DNA of 64,000 nucleotides. Source: Sphingobacterium sp. UGAL515B_05. Its GTDB lineage: Bacteria > Bacteroidota > Bacteroidia > Sphingobacteriales > Sphingobacteriaceae. A program made the translations under genes and the position numbers. Positions 54,573 to 64,000 of the stretch are shown piece after piece. The stretch is taken from the NCBI RefSeq assembly GCF_033097525.1, contig NZ_CP109907.1:3410001-3474000 (forward strand). Direction: 5' to 3'. Under the pieces are notes generated by a model. The model searched no databases, was not told where the DNA came from, and worked only from the letters and a program-made list of their open reading frames with translations. How positions within the stretch are numbered: the stretch's first letter is position 1; each line of letters opens with the position of its first letter.

Positions 54573-56588
54573 ATGAAAAATATGAAAATAAAACAGCAGA
54601 TATCTCGAATTTTGAAGATAGTTTGTTTTTTTGTTGGCTTCGGAACGATTGTACAGGCGCAGACAAAAGCGGTTTTTGAGCTTAAAAATCCAGACTTTAA
54701 AAGAAGCCCATATACTGGCCTGACACGCCAGCATTGGTTGGATGCAGCGTCCTATTTGTTAGAAGGGGCTTTTTCAGAGGTTCAAGATCTTAATAGTCCC
54801 ATGTTATTTGCCAAACAGCCTGGACGTAGCTATCCCAGAGATGGGGTGCACAACGAAACGGAACGATTAGAGGGGCTGTGCCGCACGCTTTTCATAGCTA
54901 TCCCACTTTTAAAGGAAAATGCTGACTATAGGATTCGAGATATTCGTGTGGCGGATTATTATCGGCATCAATTGGAACAGCTATTGGACGAGAATTCTGA
55001 AAGTTATATTGCTCCACTTCCCAAAGATGGAGGGCCAAGTCAAAAGCTGGTGGAATTTGGCGGTTTAGCTGTTGCACTGATGGCTGCTCCAGAAGTGCTG
55101 TGGGATCCTTTGACAGCACATACAAAAAATGCGCTCGCCCAGACCATGCTAAGTTATGGCAATGGGCCAACGATACAGATGAATTGGCGCTTTTTCAATA
55201 TCATGATCCTAAGTTTTTTTAAAAGTAGAGGCTATGCCGTCCGAGAGGATTATATCAGGGATCTTTTGGAAAAATGCTTAAAAGACTATCGTGGCGATGG
55301 ATGGTATAATGACAGTCCATATTATGATTACTACAGCATGTGGGCTTTTCAGCTCTATGGGACAATATGGGCAAATAACTATGGCGATAGAATGTATCCT
55401 GAACTTGCGGCTCGATTTAAGGCGAACCTACGGGACGTTGTTAAAAGCTATCCTTATTTATTTAGTCGTAATGGTGAAATGATTATGTGGGGGCGTAGTA
55501 TTTCTTATCGTATGGGGGCCGCTGTCCCTTTTCCACTATTGGGGGTACTGGATGATCCGTCCATTAACTATGGTTGGATGCGGCGAATTGCGTCAGGCAC
55601 GCTGTTACAGTTTCTAGAAAACCCAGATTTTCTTTCAGATGGTGTTCCAAATCTTGGTTTTTATGGTCCTTTTGATCCCGCAGTGCAGGAGTATAGCTGC
55701 CGGGGAAGTGCATACTGGTTAGGAAAGTTTTTTCTAGGTCTTTTAGTTCCTGAAGATAGTGGGTTTTGGACGTCACCGGAAAATTTAGGTGATTGGGATA
55801 ATAAAATTCCTGGAGCAAAGGTATTAAATACCTATGTTAAAGGTGCTGAAATCCTTATCACTGATTATGATAAAATTGGCGCTTCGGAAATTCGTTCTTG
55901 GAACTCAAGCGAGAAAGTGGGCTATTACCAAGGAACAGAAAATTATAATAAGCTATCGTATAGCAGTGCATTTCCTTGGCAGGCTGATGGAAAGAACGGA
56001 GAAATTTCAATGAATTACAGTTTTCAAAACAGTTCGAAGAAATGGGAATCACTTCGTATCTATCAATTTAAAGGTTATGAGCAGGGAATATATCGTCGTT
56101 TCGCAACCTTAGCCTCGGACACGACTGTGCATGTGGCTTTATCGGAGATGACATTGGAAAATGGATTTTTGAGATGTGATCAAGTACTTTCGAACAAACC
56201 TTTGATCTTTCGTTTAGGGCATTATGCCCTTCCAAAATGGAAAGATAAACCTATTCAAACGCATAAACTTCAGTATAAAGGGCAGGAGGCGATGATTTTA
56301 GATAATGGCGAGTACCAATTGGCTATGGTGAGGCTAATGGGCTGGCAGGGAATAGAAAGCATAAGCTGTCATGGGCTTCATCCTGTAGCCGAGGAGAGTG
56401 CCGTGTTGAATTGTTTTGTACAGGAAGGGAGACCACGAGAAAAATGGTATGTTACTTTGCAGCTGTGGAAAAGGTCGGGGGAAAAATGGGCGAATGACGA
56501 GTTGTTCCCGCAATTGAAAGCGACGGATAAAAAAGTGGAGATCCGGTGGCAAAATGGAGAAAGACACGTATTTGAGATTCTCCCATAG
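54573..56588 (+). CDS. DUF2264 domain protein (long form)
   Basis: Exported protein of 671 residues, signal peptide to about residue 29 (IVQAQ). The N-terminal (alpha/alpha)-helical DUF2264 domain covers about 45-400: [69 protein letters not shown] and [20 protein letters not shown]-terminal beta-rich region of about 250 residues follows ([44 protein letters not shown]), like the accessory domain of the longer DUF2264 form. It may act on the uronic-acid backbone or side chains together with the short form. Starts 4 bp after the BNR stop. Confidence 0.9.
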   Translation: MKNMKIKQQISRILKIVCFFVGFGTIVQAQTKAVFELKNPDFKRSPYTGLTRQHWLDAASYLLEGAFSEVQDLNSPMLFAKQPGRSYPRDGVHNETERLEGLCRTLFIAIPLLKENADYRIRDIRVADYYRHQLEQLLDENSESYIAPLPKDGGPSQKLVEFGGLAVALMAAPEVLWDPLTAHTKNALAQTMLSYGNGPTIQMNWRFFNIMILSFFKSRGYAVREDYIRDLLEKCLKDYRGDGWYNDSPYYDYYSMWAFQLYGTIWANNYGDRMYPELAARFKANLRDVVKSYPYLFSRNGEMIMWGRSISYRMGAAVPFPLLGVLDDPSINYGWMRRIASGTLLQFLENPDFLSDGVPNLGFYGPFDPAVQEYSCRGSAYWLGKFFLGLLVPEDSGFWTSPENLGDWDNKIPGAKVLNTYVKGAEILITDYDKIGASEIRSWNSSEKVGYYQGTENYNKLSYSSAFPWQADGKNGEISMNYSFQNSSKKWESLRIYQFKGYEQGIYRRFATLASDTTVHVALSEMTLENGFLRCDQVLSNKPLIFRLGHYALPKWKDKPIQTHKLQYKGQEAMILDNGEYQLAMVRLMGWQGIESISCHGLHPVAEESAVLNCFVQEGRPREKWYVTLQLWKRSGEKWANDELFPQLKATDKKVEIRWQNGERHVFEILP

Positions 56589-57263
56589 CCTGTGCAAAAA
56601 CAAGAGGATAAAAAGAAAGCCACCGCAATAAATGTCTATCAGATGAGGGCCAAATTCGCTCTTTAGTCATTGTTTGTTCATTGTTTGTTCAGTGATCGTT
56701 CAGTGATGATTCAGTGATGATTCAGTGTAGACTGACTAGCTACTGACTGATTATTGTCTAAATATTGGTTAAACTTTGGTGTTAGATACTACTTGGTACA
56801 CGTATGTTCAATTTTAATTGCCAACAGCTTCTTTCCGAATAAACCGGTTTTCAACTATGAAACCGAAACCTCAAATCAAATTGCCTTGAGCTTGGCTCTG
56901 CTTTTCTGATAAGATCTTTTTGAGGTTCTTGTCTTAGCTCCATACAAATGAGGTTCTAATAGTCTGACGGAATCAGTTTATACATGTTCAATGATGGCTT
57001 TTTTCGGTGTTTTGAAGCAAATTTCAACTCAATTGAACTAAAATCAAACACACTGATTTCACTTCACAGCTACTTTTGTCTTAAGTCTAACGATACTGTT
57101 TGACGAGATTATTTGCTTGTTTATCCGGGAAAATATGCGCGCTATTTTCATTAGGTAACAAGAACACCAATTATAAACAACAGTCTATGAATTCAAATTG
57201 AAAGAATATCCATTGGAAATTCTGGCATTGCTAGGTTGATCCCAGAAGCACTTAGAGAATAAT
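56589..57263. promoter_or_regulatory. Long leader between enzyme genes and susC, with tandem repeats
   Basis: 675 bases without a credible gene. It holds five tandem 11-bp units at 56668-56722 (see separate entry), a self-complementary aaaccggttt at 56841-56850, a 9-bp inverted pair aacctcaaa (56867-56875) and tttgaggtt (56919-56927), and a TAnnTTTG box, tacttttg, at 57071-57078 about 190 bp before the SusC start. It probably contains a separate promoter for susCD and may carry an RNA structure. Confidence 0.45.
56668..56722. repeat. Five tandem 11-bp repeats
   Basis: Five consecutive units: cattgtttgtt, cattgtttgtt, cagtgatcgtt, cagtgatgatt, cagtgatgatt, plus a partial sixth (cagtg). The 11-bp period is close to one DNA turn, so each unit would face the same side, as in arrays of regulator sites. 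It lies 80 bp after the DUF2264 stop and about 540 bp before susC. Confidence 0.7.
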
Positions 57264-60200
57264 ATGCTAACCAAATCAATTATTAAACAAACTATGTTAA
57301 ATCATTACTATAACAGATACACAAAAAGGGGACTCTTATTGAATAGTCTCTTTTTGATCGCTATGTCCAGTTATGGGCAGAGCACAAATGTGAAAGGGAT
57401 CATTAAAGACACCTCAGGAAAGGGCATTGCAGGTGTTACAATTCGTGTCAAAGGTGGTACAGAAACAGTACAGACAAATGCTCAGGGGAATTTTGTGATT
57501 CAAGTATCCGCTGGAAGTACCTTAATCATCAGGTCAGTTGGATTTCAGGAGAAGCAGATTACGGTTGGGCAACAGGCCAATTTGGATATAGCGCTTCTGC
57601 CTTCAGAAAATGTGCTGGAAGAGCTTGTTGTGGTAGGTTATGGTAGCCAGAAGAGATCAGACATAACGGGATCAGTGGCTTCGGTTCCCAAAGACCGTCT
57701 TTCAAAAATTCCTGTAAACAATGTGATGCAAGCTATTCAGGGAGCGGTATCCAATGTGACAGTCTCACAGGCATCATCGATTCCGGGAGATGCTCCTTCT
57801 GCACAGGTGCGTGGTAGAAATTCAATCAATGCAAATTCTGAACCTTACATCGTAGTAGATGGAATTCCATTGTCGCGTACAGATGGGTCAATTAACGATA
57901 TCAATCCCAATGATATAGAGTCTGTCGAAGTACTTAAAGATCCATCTGCGGTAGCGATTTATGGCGTGAATGGTTCTAATGGTGTCATTCTGATTACAAC
58001 AAAAAGAGGGGTTTCAGGAAAACCTTCGATTCGATATAGTGGTTACGGCGGTGTGGAAAATGTTGCACATATCCTCGAACCAGTTTCAGGTGAAGAGCTT
58101 TTAAAGCGTTATGCCGAGTACGCACGGATTACTAATACAAGTTTATACAACGGTGGTCCGGTACGTAATCAATATGAATATGACAATTATGCAAATGGTG
58201 TGACAACAGACTGGTTGGATGCGGTTATGCAGACTGGCGTTGTACAAAATCATAATGTGAGTTTGTCTGGCGGAAGCGAAAATGCAAAGTATTTTGTTTC
58301 GGGAGACTATCTAAACGAAAAAGGGGTGCTATTGGGATACAATTACAAACGATACTCTTTTCGGACAAATACCGATTTTAAGGCTACAAAGTATCTTTCA
58401 GTAGGTACATCTTCATTTATCGTCGCGCATAATAGGGATGGTGGACGGGCAAATCTTTTGCAGGCTGCGGCAATGAGTCCTTACGCTAGAATGTATAACG
58501 AGGACGGTTCGTTAACACAGTATCCCATGTATTCGGAGCAATTATGGTCTAATCCATTATTGCCGACTACCTTGGATCCGCAACGCCGACAATTTAATAT
58601 TTCATTGAATGGCTATGCAGAATTAAATTTTGGTGAATTATACAAGCCATTAGCTGGATTAAAGTACAAATTGAATGCAGGTTATTCCTATATACCTGTC
58701 AGGAACAATGAATATGAAGGGGAGTCTGTGTATAATTTTGCTGGGCTCGGACGTATTACCAATAGTGAAACACAGTCCTATACCGTAGAGAATATATTGA
58801 CTTATACCAAAGACTTTGGTAAGCACCATATTGACTTCACGGGGTTATATGCCGCAAAGAGCAAATATTGGCAACAAGCAATTGCAACAGGAGAGGTATT
58901 TCCTAACGATGCATTAGGATGGGGAAATTTGGGGCTGCTTCAACGCAAAAAGTTTCGTCTACTGCAGATTTATACCGTTCTATTTCACAAATGGGTCGCT
59001 TAAATTATGCTTATGATAGCCGCTATATGTTGACCTTGACTGTCCGCCGGGATGGTGCATCTGTTTTCGGAAGAAACAATAAATATGGTGCATTTCCATC
59101 GGCAGCAGCGGCATGGAATATTCATAATGAATCTTTCATGCAGAATACAAAACACATTGTCAGCAATTTAAAATGGCGTATTTCTTATGGACTTTCTGGA
59201 AATGAGGCGATCGGTATTTATCAGACCCAATTCTTAATGAATTCCAATCCTATGGCAATGAACGGTTTATCGACGACTGCTTTAAATATTCGTACGTTGA
59301 TGGGCAATGATAATCTGCAGTGGGAAAAAACGAAAGGTTTAAATACTGGCGTCGACTTTGGACTATTTAATAATCGGATCTCAGGTAGTATTGATGTCTA
59401 TAAATCCAGTACTTATGATATGCTATTGCAGCAACTTTTGCCAAAATTAACTGGTTTTGTGAATGTATATTCCAATATGGGTAAATTGCAGAATACTGGT
59501 TTAGACTTGACCTTGAATACAAAAAATATTGTGAAGGATCATTTTAACTGGTCAAGTACATTGGTATTCTCCCGTAATAAAAATAAAATTACTGAAGTGT
59601 ATGGCAATGGTAAGGAGGATTTGGGCAATAGATGGTTTATTGGTCAGCCCGTAGGCGTAATTTATGATTACACGAAAGTTGGTATCTGGCAGGAGGATGA
59701 GATTGCATCTGGCGCGAATAAAGGTTGGGATGATGCTGCGCAAGCGGGAGATCTTAAATTAGCCGATTTAAATGCTGATGGAAAAGTTGATGATGGTGAT
59801 CGATCTGTTCTGGGACAGACTGCGCCGAAGTGGACTGCAGGTTTGACAAATTCGTTTACATATAAGGCGTTTACGCTTAATGTTTTTATAAATACAGTAC
59901 AAGGGGCATTACGTAATAATCCGCAGATTGGCGGGGCGTCGGATGAGATGGGACGTCGCAGTACACCAGCGGCACTGGGATATTGGACACCGGAAAACAA
60001 AAGCAACGAATGGCGTTCTTTGGGGAATCACTCCAATATTCATGGTTATGGTTTTCCTTCAAATGCGAGTTTTACCCGATTGAAAGACGTGACCTTAAGC
60101 TATACAATGCCGCAACAGCTTGTCGAAAAAATTGGTGTGCAGGGCCTGACGGTATATGCAAGTGGGCGCAATTTGTATACATGGACCAACTGGTTGGGCT

Positions 60201-60301
60201 GGGATCCTGAGGCACGTGATATTACACGTGGATCCACGAACGATGCAATTAACTATCCGATGGTGAGGACTTATGTTTTAGGGATTAACCTTAGTTTTTA
60301 A
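57264..60301 (+). pseudogene. SusC/RagA family TonB-linked outer-membrane transporter, frameshifted
   Basis: Outer-membrane transporter that imports oligosaccharides with its SusD lid. First frame 57264-59003: signal peptide, carboxypeptidase-like domain (TNVKGIIKDTSGKGIAGVTI), TonB box region EELVVVGYGSQKRSDITGSV, plug and first barrel half. Near residue 556 the frame goes off. Adding one G to the run of four at 58931-58934 gives GWGNLGAASTQKVSSTADLYRS and links to the rest of the barrel, ending at 60301, 1012 residues, the usual SusC length. Ends YVLGINLSF, a good beta-signal. Break probably a sequencing error or recent mutation. The SusD gene follows by 37 bp. Confidence 0.93.
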
Positions 60302-60338
60302 CGATACCGCATCATTTTTCAAAATCAATTATATACAC

Positions 60339-62051
60339 ATGAAAAAGACGATAAACAATTATACAACTTTATTTTCCATGCTGGCTTTGTTGTCCGTAGG
60401 AGCAAGTTCTTGTGGTAAAGGTTATTTGGACGAAAAACCCTATTCAAGTTATGATGCTACCAATGTTGATCCGACTACAGTTGAGAACAGATTGTTAGGC
60501 TTACATTACAATTTTGCGCAGCTCTGGGGGTATAGTGGCAGACAGGGATTTCTTTCCTGTTGGCAGATTGGCACAGATATTACAAATGCTGGATCAACGG
60601 AGGGAGTCGAAAATCCTTTTTATCAGTATGCCGATCTGAACTCCGAAAATGGAGGCGTAAGCTTTTTATGGGAAAAATGTTACGCATTTATTAACAATGC
60701 GAACCTTGTGATAGATGGGGTGGGAGATAGCAATGCGAAAGCTTCTGCCGAGGCAAAATTTTTTCGCGCCTATGCCTATAATATACTTGTTACCCTTTGG
60801 GGTGACGTGCCTCTGCTGACAAGTTCGATCAAAGTACCTTCATTTAATTATACACGGACCTCAGTTGCAGAAATTGACAAAGTTATAGCCGCAGATCTGG
60901 ATTATGCTATTAAAGAGCTCCCAGATCTTGGAAAAGCCAGTGCGCCTAGCCGCATTAACAAAGATATGGCAAGACAGCTTGCTGCAGAAGCGTTTTTAAG
61001 AATAGGTATGCGGGACGCGAGCTATTTGGGACAGGCAGAAGCAATGGCAACGGCTATTATCGATGGCGGTAATTATAAACTGATCGAAGCACGCTACGGA
61101 AAATATCTGTCCGAAGGGGGTGATTATTTTAGAGATATGTTTCGGCAGGGTAATATGCGTCGAGGACAGGGAAATACCGAGGCAATCTGGACCTTTGAAG
61201 TAGAACTTAATCGAGAAGTAAACGGTGGTACTATTGATAACCCCCAACAACGCCGGGTATGGCAGCCGGCTTACCATAAATGGGATGGGATGATTAATGC
61301 CGATTCGCTGGGGGGAAGAGGAAATGGCAGGTTAAGGCTTAGCAATTTTATGAAATATAAGGTCTGGCAAGGTCTAAAGGGAGATATAAGAAATAGTAAT
61401 TTCAATATTCGACGTACAACGAATTACAATCGTCCAAACTTTAGTGCAGAAATTGGTGTTGACGCGGATGGATTTCGGGTAGCAAAAGGTACCGGAATCA
61501 AAAATGTTGTCATCAAGACAGGGGATAAAGTTATCCCTTTCCGAACCGATAGTTTGGAAGTTTGGTATCCTTTTCCAACGAAATGGGGGGGGTATGATCC
61601 ATTAGATGATTTTGGCTATGCATTGGTAAAAGATTGGCCTGTCATGAGATTTGGCGAAACCTATTTGTTGCGAGCAGAAGCTCGTTTGCGTCAGGGAAAT
61701 ACAGCAGGTGCCGCAGAGGATATCAATAAACTGCGAGACCGCTCGTTCAAAGCAGCACGCGTGGAGTCCAGTAATAATCAATTGGGAAAAGTCGCAGCCA
61801 GTCAATTAACGATTGATTTTATTCTGGACGAAAGAGCCCGTGAACTGATTTCGGAAGAAAATCGTCGAATGACGTTAGTTAGAATGAATAAATTGAAGGA
61901 ACGTATTTTACTTAATGGTGATTCCGGTCCAGCAAATAAGATAACGACAGGTTTTCAGGATTACAATGTCTTATTGCCGATTCCACTAACTGAAATTCAG
62001 CTGAATAATAAAGACGGAGATAACCTAAAACAAAATCCAGGCTATAAATAG
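60339..62051 (+). CDS. SusD/RagB family nutrient-binding lipoprotein
   Basis: Surface glycan-binding lipoprotein of 570 residues that closes the SusC barrel. Lipobox SVGASSC (Cys25). The SusD-type TPR-like helical core includes WEKCYAFINNANLVIDGVG, AEAKFFRAYAYNILVTLWGDVPLLT and the C-terminal RLRQGNTAGAAEDINKLRDRS and ILDERARELISEENRRMTLVRM. It follows the susC frame by 37 bp and precedes a strong terminator, so it ends the PUL operon. Ligand would be the same uronic-acid-containing glycan as acted on by the enzymes upstream. Confidence 0.95.
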   Translation: MKKTINNYTTLFSMLALLSVGASSCGKGYLDEKPYSSYDATNVDPTTVENRLLGLHYNFAQLWGYSGRQGFLSCWQIGTDITNAGSTEGVENPFYQYADLNSENGGVSFLWEKCYAFINNANLVIDGVGDSNAKASAEAKFFRAYAYNILVTLWGDVPLLTSSIKVPSFNYTRTSVAEIDKVIAADLDYAIKELPDLGKASAPSRINKDMARQLAAEAFLRIGMRDASYLGQAEAMATAIIDGGNYKLIEARYGKYLSEGGDYFRDMFRQGNMRRGQGNTEAIWTFEVELNREVNGGTIDNPQQRRVWQPAYHKWDGMINADSLGGRGNGRLRLSNFMKYKVWQGLKGDIRNSNFNIRRTTNYNRPNFSAEIGVDADGFRVAKGTGIKNVVIKTGDKVIPFRTDSLEVWYPFPTKWGGYDPLDDFGYALVKDWPVMRFGETYLLRAEARLRQGNTAGAAEDINKLRDRSFKAARVESSNNQLGKVAASQLTIDFILDERARELISEENRRMTLVRMNKLKERILLNGDSGPANKITTGFQDYNVLLPIPLTEIQLNNKDGDNLKQNPGYK

Positions 62052-62105
62052 AATTTTTCGTCTTGAATATGGATGCTATATTTTAGGCGAATCAACAGAT
62101 TATCG

Positions 62106-62139
62106 GACAATGGGCTTATTCTTGAATAAGTCCATTGTC
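62106..62139 (+). terminator. Rho-independent terminator after susD
   Basis: 15-bp stem gacaatgggcttatt (62106-62120) with aataagtccattgtc (62125-62139), one G-T wobble and a 4-base loop, followed by a T-rich run. It closes the PUL operon. Confidence 0.85.
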
Positions 62140-62177
62140 TTTATTTTTTATAAATGTTATTTTCGTAAAAAAAGATT

Positions 62178-63104
62178 ATGAGTATAGCTTTGCTATTGAA
62201 TAGTGCTCGGGCAGAAGAGTGGAAGGCCGAGATTGCTAAACATTTGCCTGAAGTAAAGGTGGAGATATATCCCGAAATAGAAAATTATGAGGCAATAGAA
62301 TTTGCGCTTTGTTGGAAACCTGATGTTAATTACTATACTCATTTTCCTAATTTAAAAGTTATTCAGTCCGGAGGGGCGGGTATAGATCATTTATTTCCAA
62401 ACAAGATTCCTGCGCAGCTCCACGTTTGCAGGATTATAGATCCAATGCTGAAAAGCGATATGTTTGAGCATATTTTGACCTGTTTGATGTATGCAATGAA
62501 GAATTTTTCAGCGTATACTGCAGGAAAGAAACAACAGCATTGGCAACCGCTAGTATATAAATCCAATGGTGAAACCAGCGTGACCATTTTAGGTTTAGGT
62601 GAGATTGGAGCTTATGTTGCTGAAAGGTTGGTCCAATTGGGATTTCAAGTTAAAGGTTGGTCCAGTTCCCCTAAAGAGCTTTCTGGGGTAGTTTCTTTTA
62701 CGGGGCAGGAGGGGCTGGGATCAGCTGTGGAAAATAGTGATTTTGTTGTTAACATTCTACCTTTGACCGATATTACTAGAGGGATTCTGGATCGTAATCT
62801 TTTTAATTTGTGTACGCGTGGAACGATTCTTATTAACGTTGGTAGAGGCGAACATCTCGTTGAAAATGAGCTGCTGGAAGCGATTGACAAGGGGCAGATT
62901 GCCGAGGCTTACCTTGATGTATTTCATCAGGAACCGTTGCCAAAAGAACATCCATTTTGGTCCTGTTCTTCTATTTTTATAACACCACATATAGCGAGTA
63001 GGACCAATATCAGTTCGTCGGTCCAACAGGTAGTGGATAATTATAAACGAATGATTCAGGGGCAGGCTTTACTGAATGAGGTTTCTTTAAAAAAAGGGTA
63101 TTAA
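62178..63104 (+). CDS. 2-hydroxyacid dehydrogenase (GhrA-like)
   Basis: NAD(P)-dependent D-isomer-specific 2-hydroxyacid dehydrogenase of 308 residues, like glyoxylate/hydroxypyruvate reductase A. The NAD-binding motif GLGEIG is at residues 139-144 (VTILGLGEIGAYVAERL); the catalytic Arg lies in INVGRGEHLVE, the Glu in HQEPLP and the His in TPHIAS, giving the complete Arg-Glu-His set. The short N-terminal substrate domain contains VIQSGGAGIDHLF. It could reduce keto-acids formed downstream of uronic-acid breakdown, but it is separated from the PUL by a terminator, so the link is speculative. Confidence 0.9.
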   Translation: MSIALLLNSARAEEWKAEIAKHLPEVKVEIYPEIENYEAIEFALCWKPDVNYYTHFPNLKVIQSGGAGIDHLFPNKIPAQLHVCRIIDPMLKSDMFEHILTCLMYAMKNFSAYTAGKKQQHWQPLVYKSNGETSVTILGLGEIGAYVAERLVQLGFQVKGWSSSPKELSGVVSFTGQEGLGSAVENSDFVVNILPLTDITRGILDRNLFNLCTRGTILINVGRGEHLVENELLEAIDKGQIAEAYLDVFHQEPLPKEHPFWSCSSIFITPHIASRTNISSSVQQVVDNYKRMIQGQALLNEVSLKKGY

Positions 63105-63256
63105 TGATAATATTCCTTAAAGGAGATAAAGATCAGGTAATCTAAGATATGAATTGAGCATATTTTTTTGTTGTTGATTTTTTATAAACTTATAGGTAAA
63201 CGAGTTTATTTTTTTAGATTTATATAGTCAATTATCCTTGCTTTATTAATAGTTTT

Positions 63257-64000
63257 ATGAAAGTACAAGTCTCCGCAAATTTTAAGAAACATGCACGTAA
63301 AACAATTCTGTCTATTGTTGTTTTTGTAATCACATATATCTTACTTCTTCTCTTGGCAATAGGTATCACGGTTGGTTTTACGCTATTGGGAATAGTGATT
63401 TTCGCAAGCAAGCCTATGTTTTTAACCGCGGTATTGTGTTTGGGGTTATTCGGTTCGGGACTTACCATTCTATTCTTTTTATTAAAATTTGTCTTTACCT
63501 CGACAAAAGTTGATACAGGTCATCTTACCCGCATATATGAAGGTGACGAGCCGCAGCTATTCGCACTTATCCATGAAGTAGCGAAAGAGGTGGATACAAG
63601 TTTTCCAAAGAAAGTATTTCTTTCTCACGATGTCAATGCATCGGTGTTTTACGACTCGAATTTCTGGAGCATGTTTCTTCCAATTCAAAAAAACCTACAG
63701 ATTGGTGTTGGACTGGTAAATTCGGTAACACAGCAGGAATTAAAGGCTATTCTCGCCCATGAATTTGGACACTTCTCACAAAAGAGCATGAAGGTAGGTA
63801 GTTATGTATACCATGTCAATCAAATTATCTACAACATGTTGTATAAAAACGAATCACTTGATAAAATGTTTGAGAAATGGGGAAATATCGGTGGTTATTC
63901 GGCTATTTTCATCAGTCTATCCATTTTTATTATTCAGCAGATCCAGCATGTTTTGAAACATCTTTATGAGTATGTAAATCTCAATTATCTCGCGCTATCG
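63257..64000 (+). CDS. M48 family metalloprotease, N-terminal part (runs off window)
   Basis: Membrane-bound zinc metallopeptidase related to HtpX/Ste24. 248 residues are visible from the ATG at 63257; the C-terminus is outside the window. Two hydrophobic segments precede the protease domain (about residues 18-50 and 55-80). The catalytic motif HEFGH occupies residues 168-172 (AILAHEFGHFSQKS), with LQIGVGLVNSVTQQELKA just before, as in the family. The third zinc ligand should lie in the missing part. Family members degrade misfolded membrane proteins. This subgroup is long in Bacteroidota. Confidence 0.92.
   Translation, partial: MKVQVSANFKKHARKTILSIVVFVITYILLLLLAIGITVGFTLLGIVIFASKPMFLTAVLCLGLFGSGLTILFFLLKFVFTSTKVDTGHLTRIYEGDEPQLFALIHEVAKEVDTSFPKKVFLSHDVNASVFYDSNFWSMFLPIQKNLQIGVGLVNSVTQQELKAILAHEFGHFSQKSMKVGSYVYHVNQIIYNMLYKNESLDKMFEKWGNIGGYSAIFISLSIFIIQQIQHVLKHLYEYVNLNYLALS

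Noticed and set aside
57071..57078. Firm call of a susC promoter at the TAnnTTTG box
   Set aside because: The box matches, but no TTTG is found 19-21 bp upstream, so it is mentioned only as a possible element.

Overview
The window looks like a chromosomal segment of a Bacteroidota species, most likely Sphingobacteriaceae (Sphingobacterium-like; genus is an inference). The signs are a SusC/SusD pair, a one-protein hybrid two-component regulator (HTCS), several LytS/LytTR pairs, promoters of the TTTG - about 20 bp - TAnnTTTG type, moderately AT-rich DNA, and many short lipoproteins and GNAT acetyltransferases. No rRNA, tRNA, CRISPR array, IS element or prophage was recognised.

Layout. 1-3032 (minus): the end of an efflux operon, TolC-type outer-membrane protein then an RND permease cut by the left edge. 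3203-4912: LytS-type kinase and LytTR regulator. 5026-8008: OsmC-type thiol peroxidase, a lone dihydrolipoyl dehydrogenase and a Crp/Fnr regulator with a textbook Bacteroidota promoter. 8046-10023: LysR regulator divergent from an MdaB-like quinone reductase and a YgiN-like monooxygenase, with a strong palindrome between them. 10169-13323: lipoprotein, glutamine amidotransferase, YggS-type PLP protein, a frameshifted GNAT and an intact GNAT. 13427-18682: MscS channel, secreted glutaminase-like enzyme, DUF1062 protein. 19073-21732: a second LytTR/kinase pair. 21920-24248: small membrane, exported and VOC proteins.

24292-25337 holds a lipoprotein with a toxin-like C-terminal domain whose stop overlaps the start of a small helical protein, a plausible exported toxin and immunity pair. 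25688-35363: HPP membrane protein, PepSY protein, GNATs, a frameshifted DUF2931 protein, a TPR/HTH regulator, a degenerate ABC ATPase and a YceI lipoprotein. 35676-46227: HxlR regulator, phosphoesterase plus di-haem peroxidase, AraC regulator, NIPSNAP protein, GT39-type glycosyltransferase and several unknown proteins.

46366-62051 is a polysaccharide utilisation locus (PUL): a 1354-residue HTCS divergent from GH105-type unsaturated uronyl hydrolase, DUF2264, BNR_4 beta-propeller, DUF2264, SusC (frameshifted) and SusD. The set suggests breakdown of a uronic-acid-containing, perhaps rhamnose-containing, glycan by lyase plus unsaturated-uronide hydrolase chemistry, with SusCD importing the products and the HTCS sensing them. 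A 2-hydroxyacid dehydrogenase and an M48 protease (cut by the right edge) follow.

Three genes (12056-12599, 29449-30977, 57264-60301) are each broken by one base in a homopolymer, and in each the reading frame resumes with conserved sequence. That pattern fits sequencing error at least as well as gene decay.
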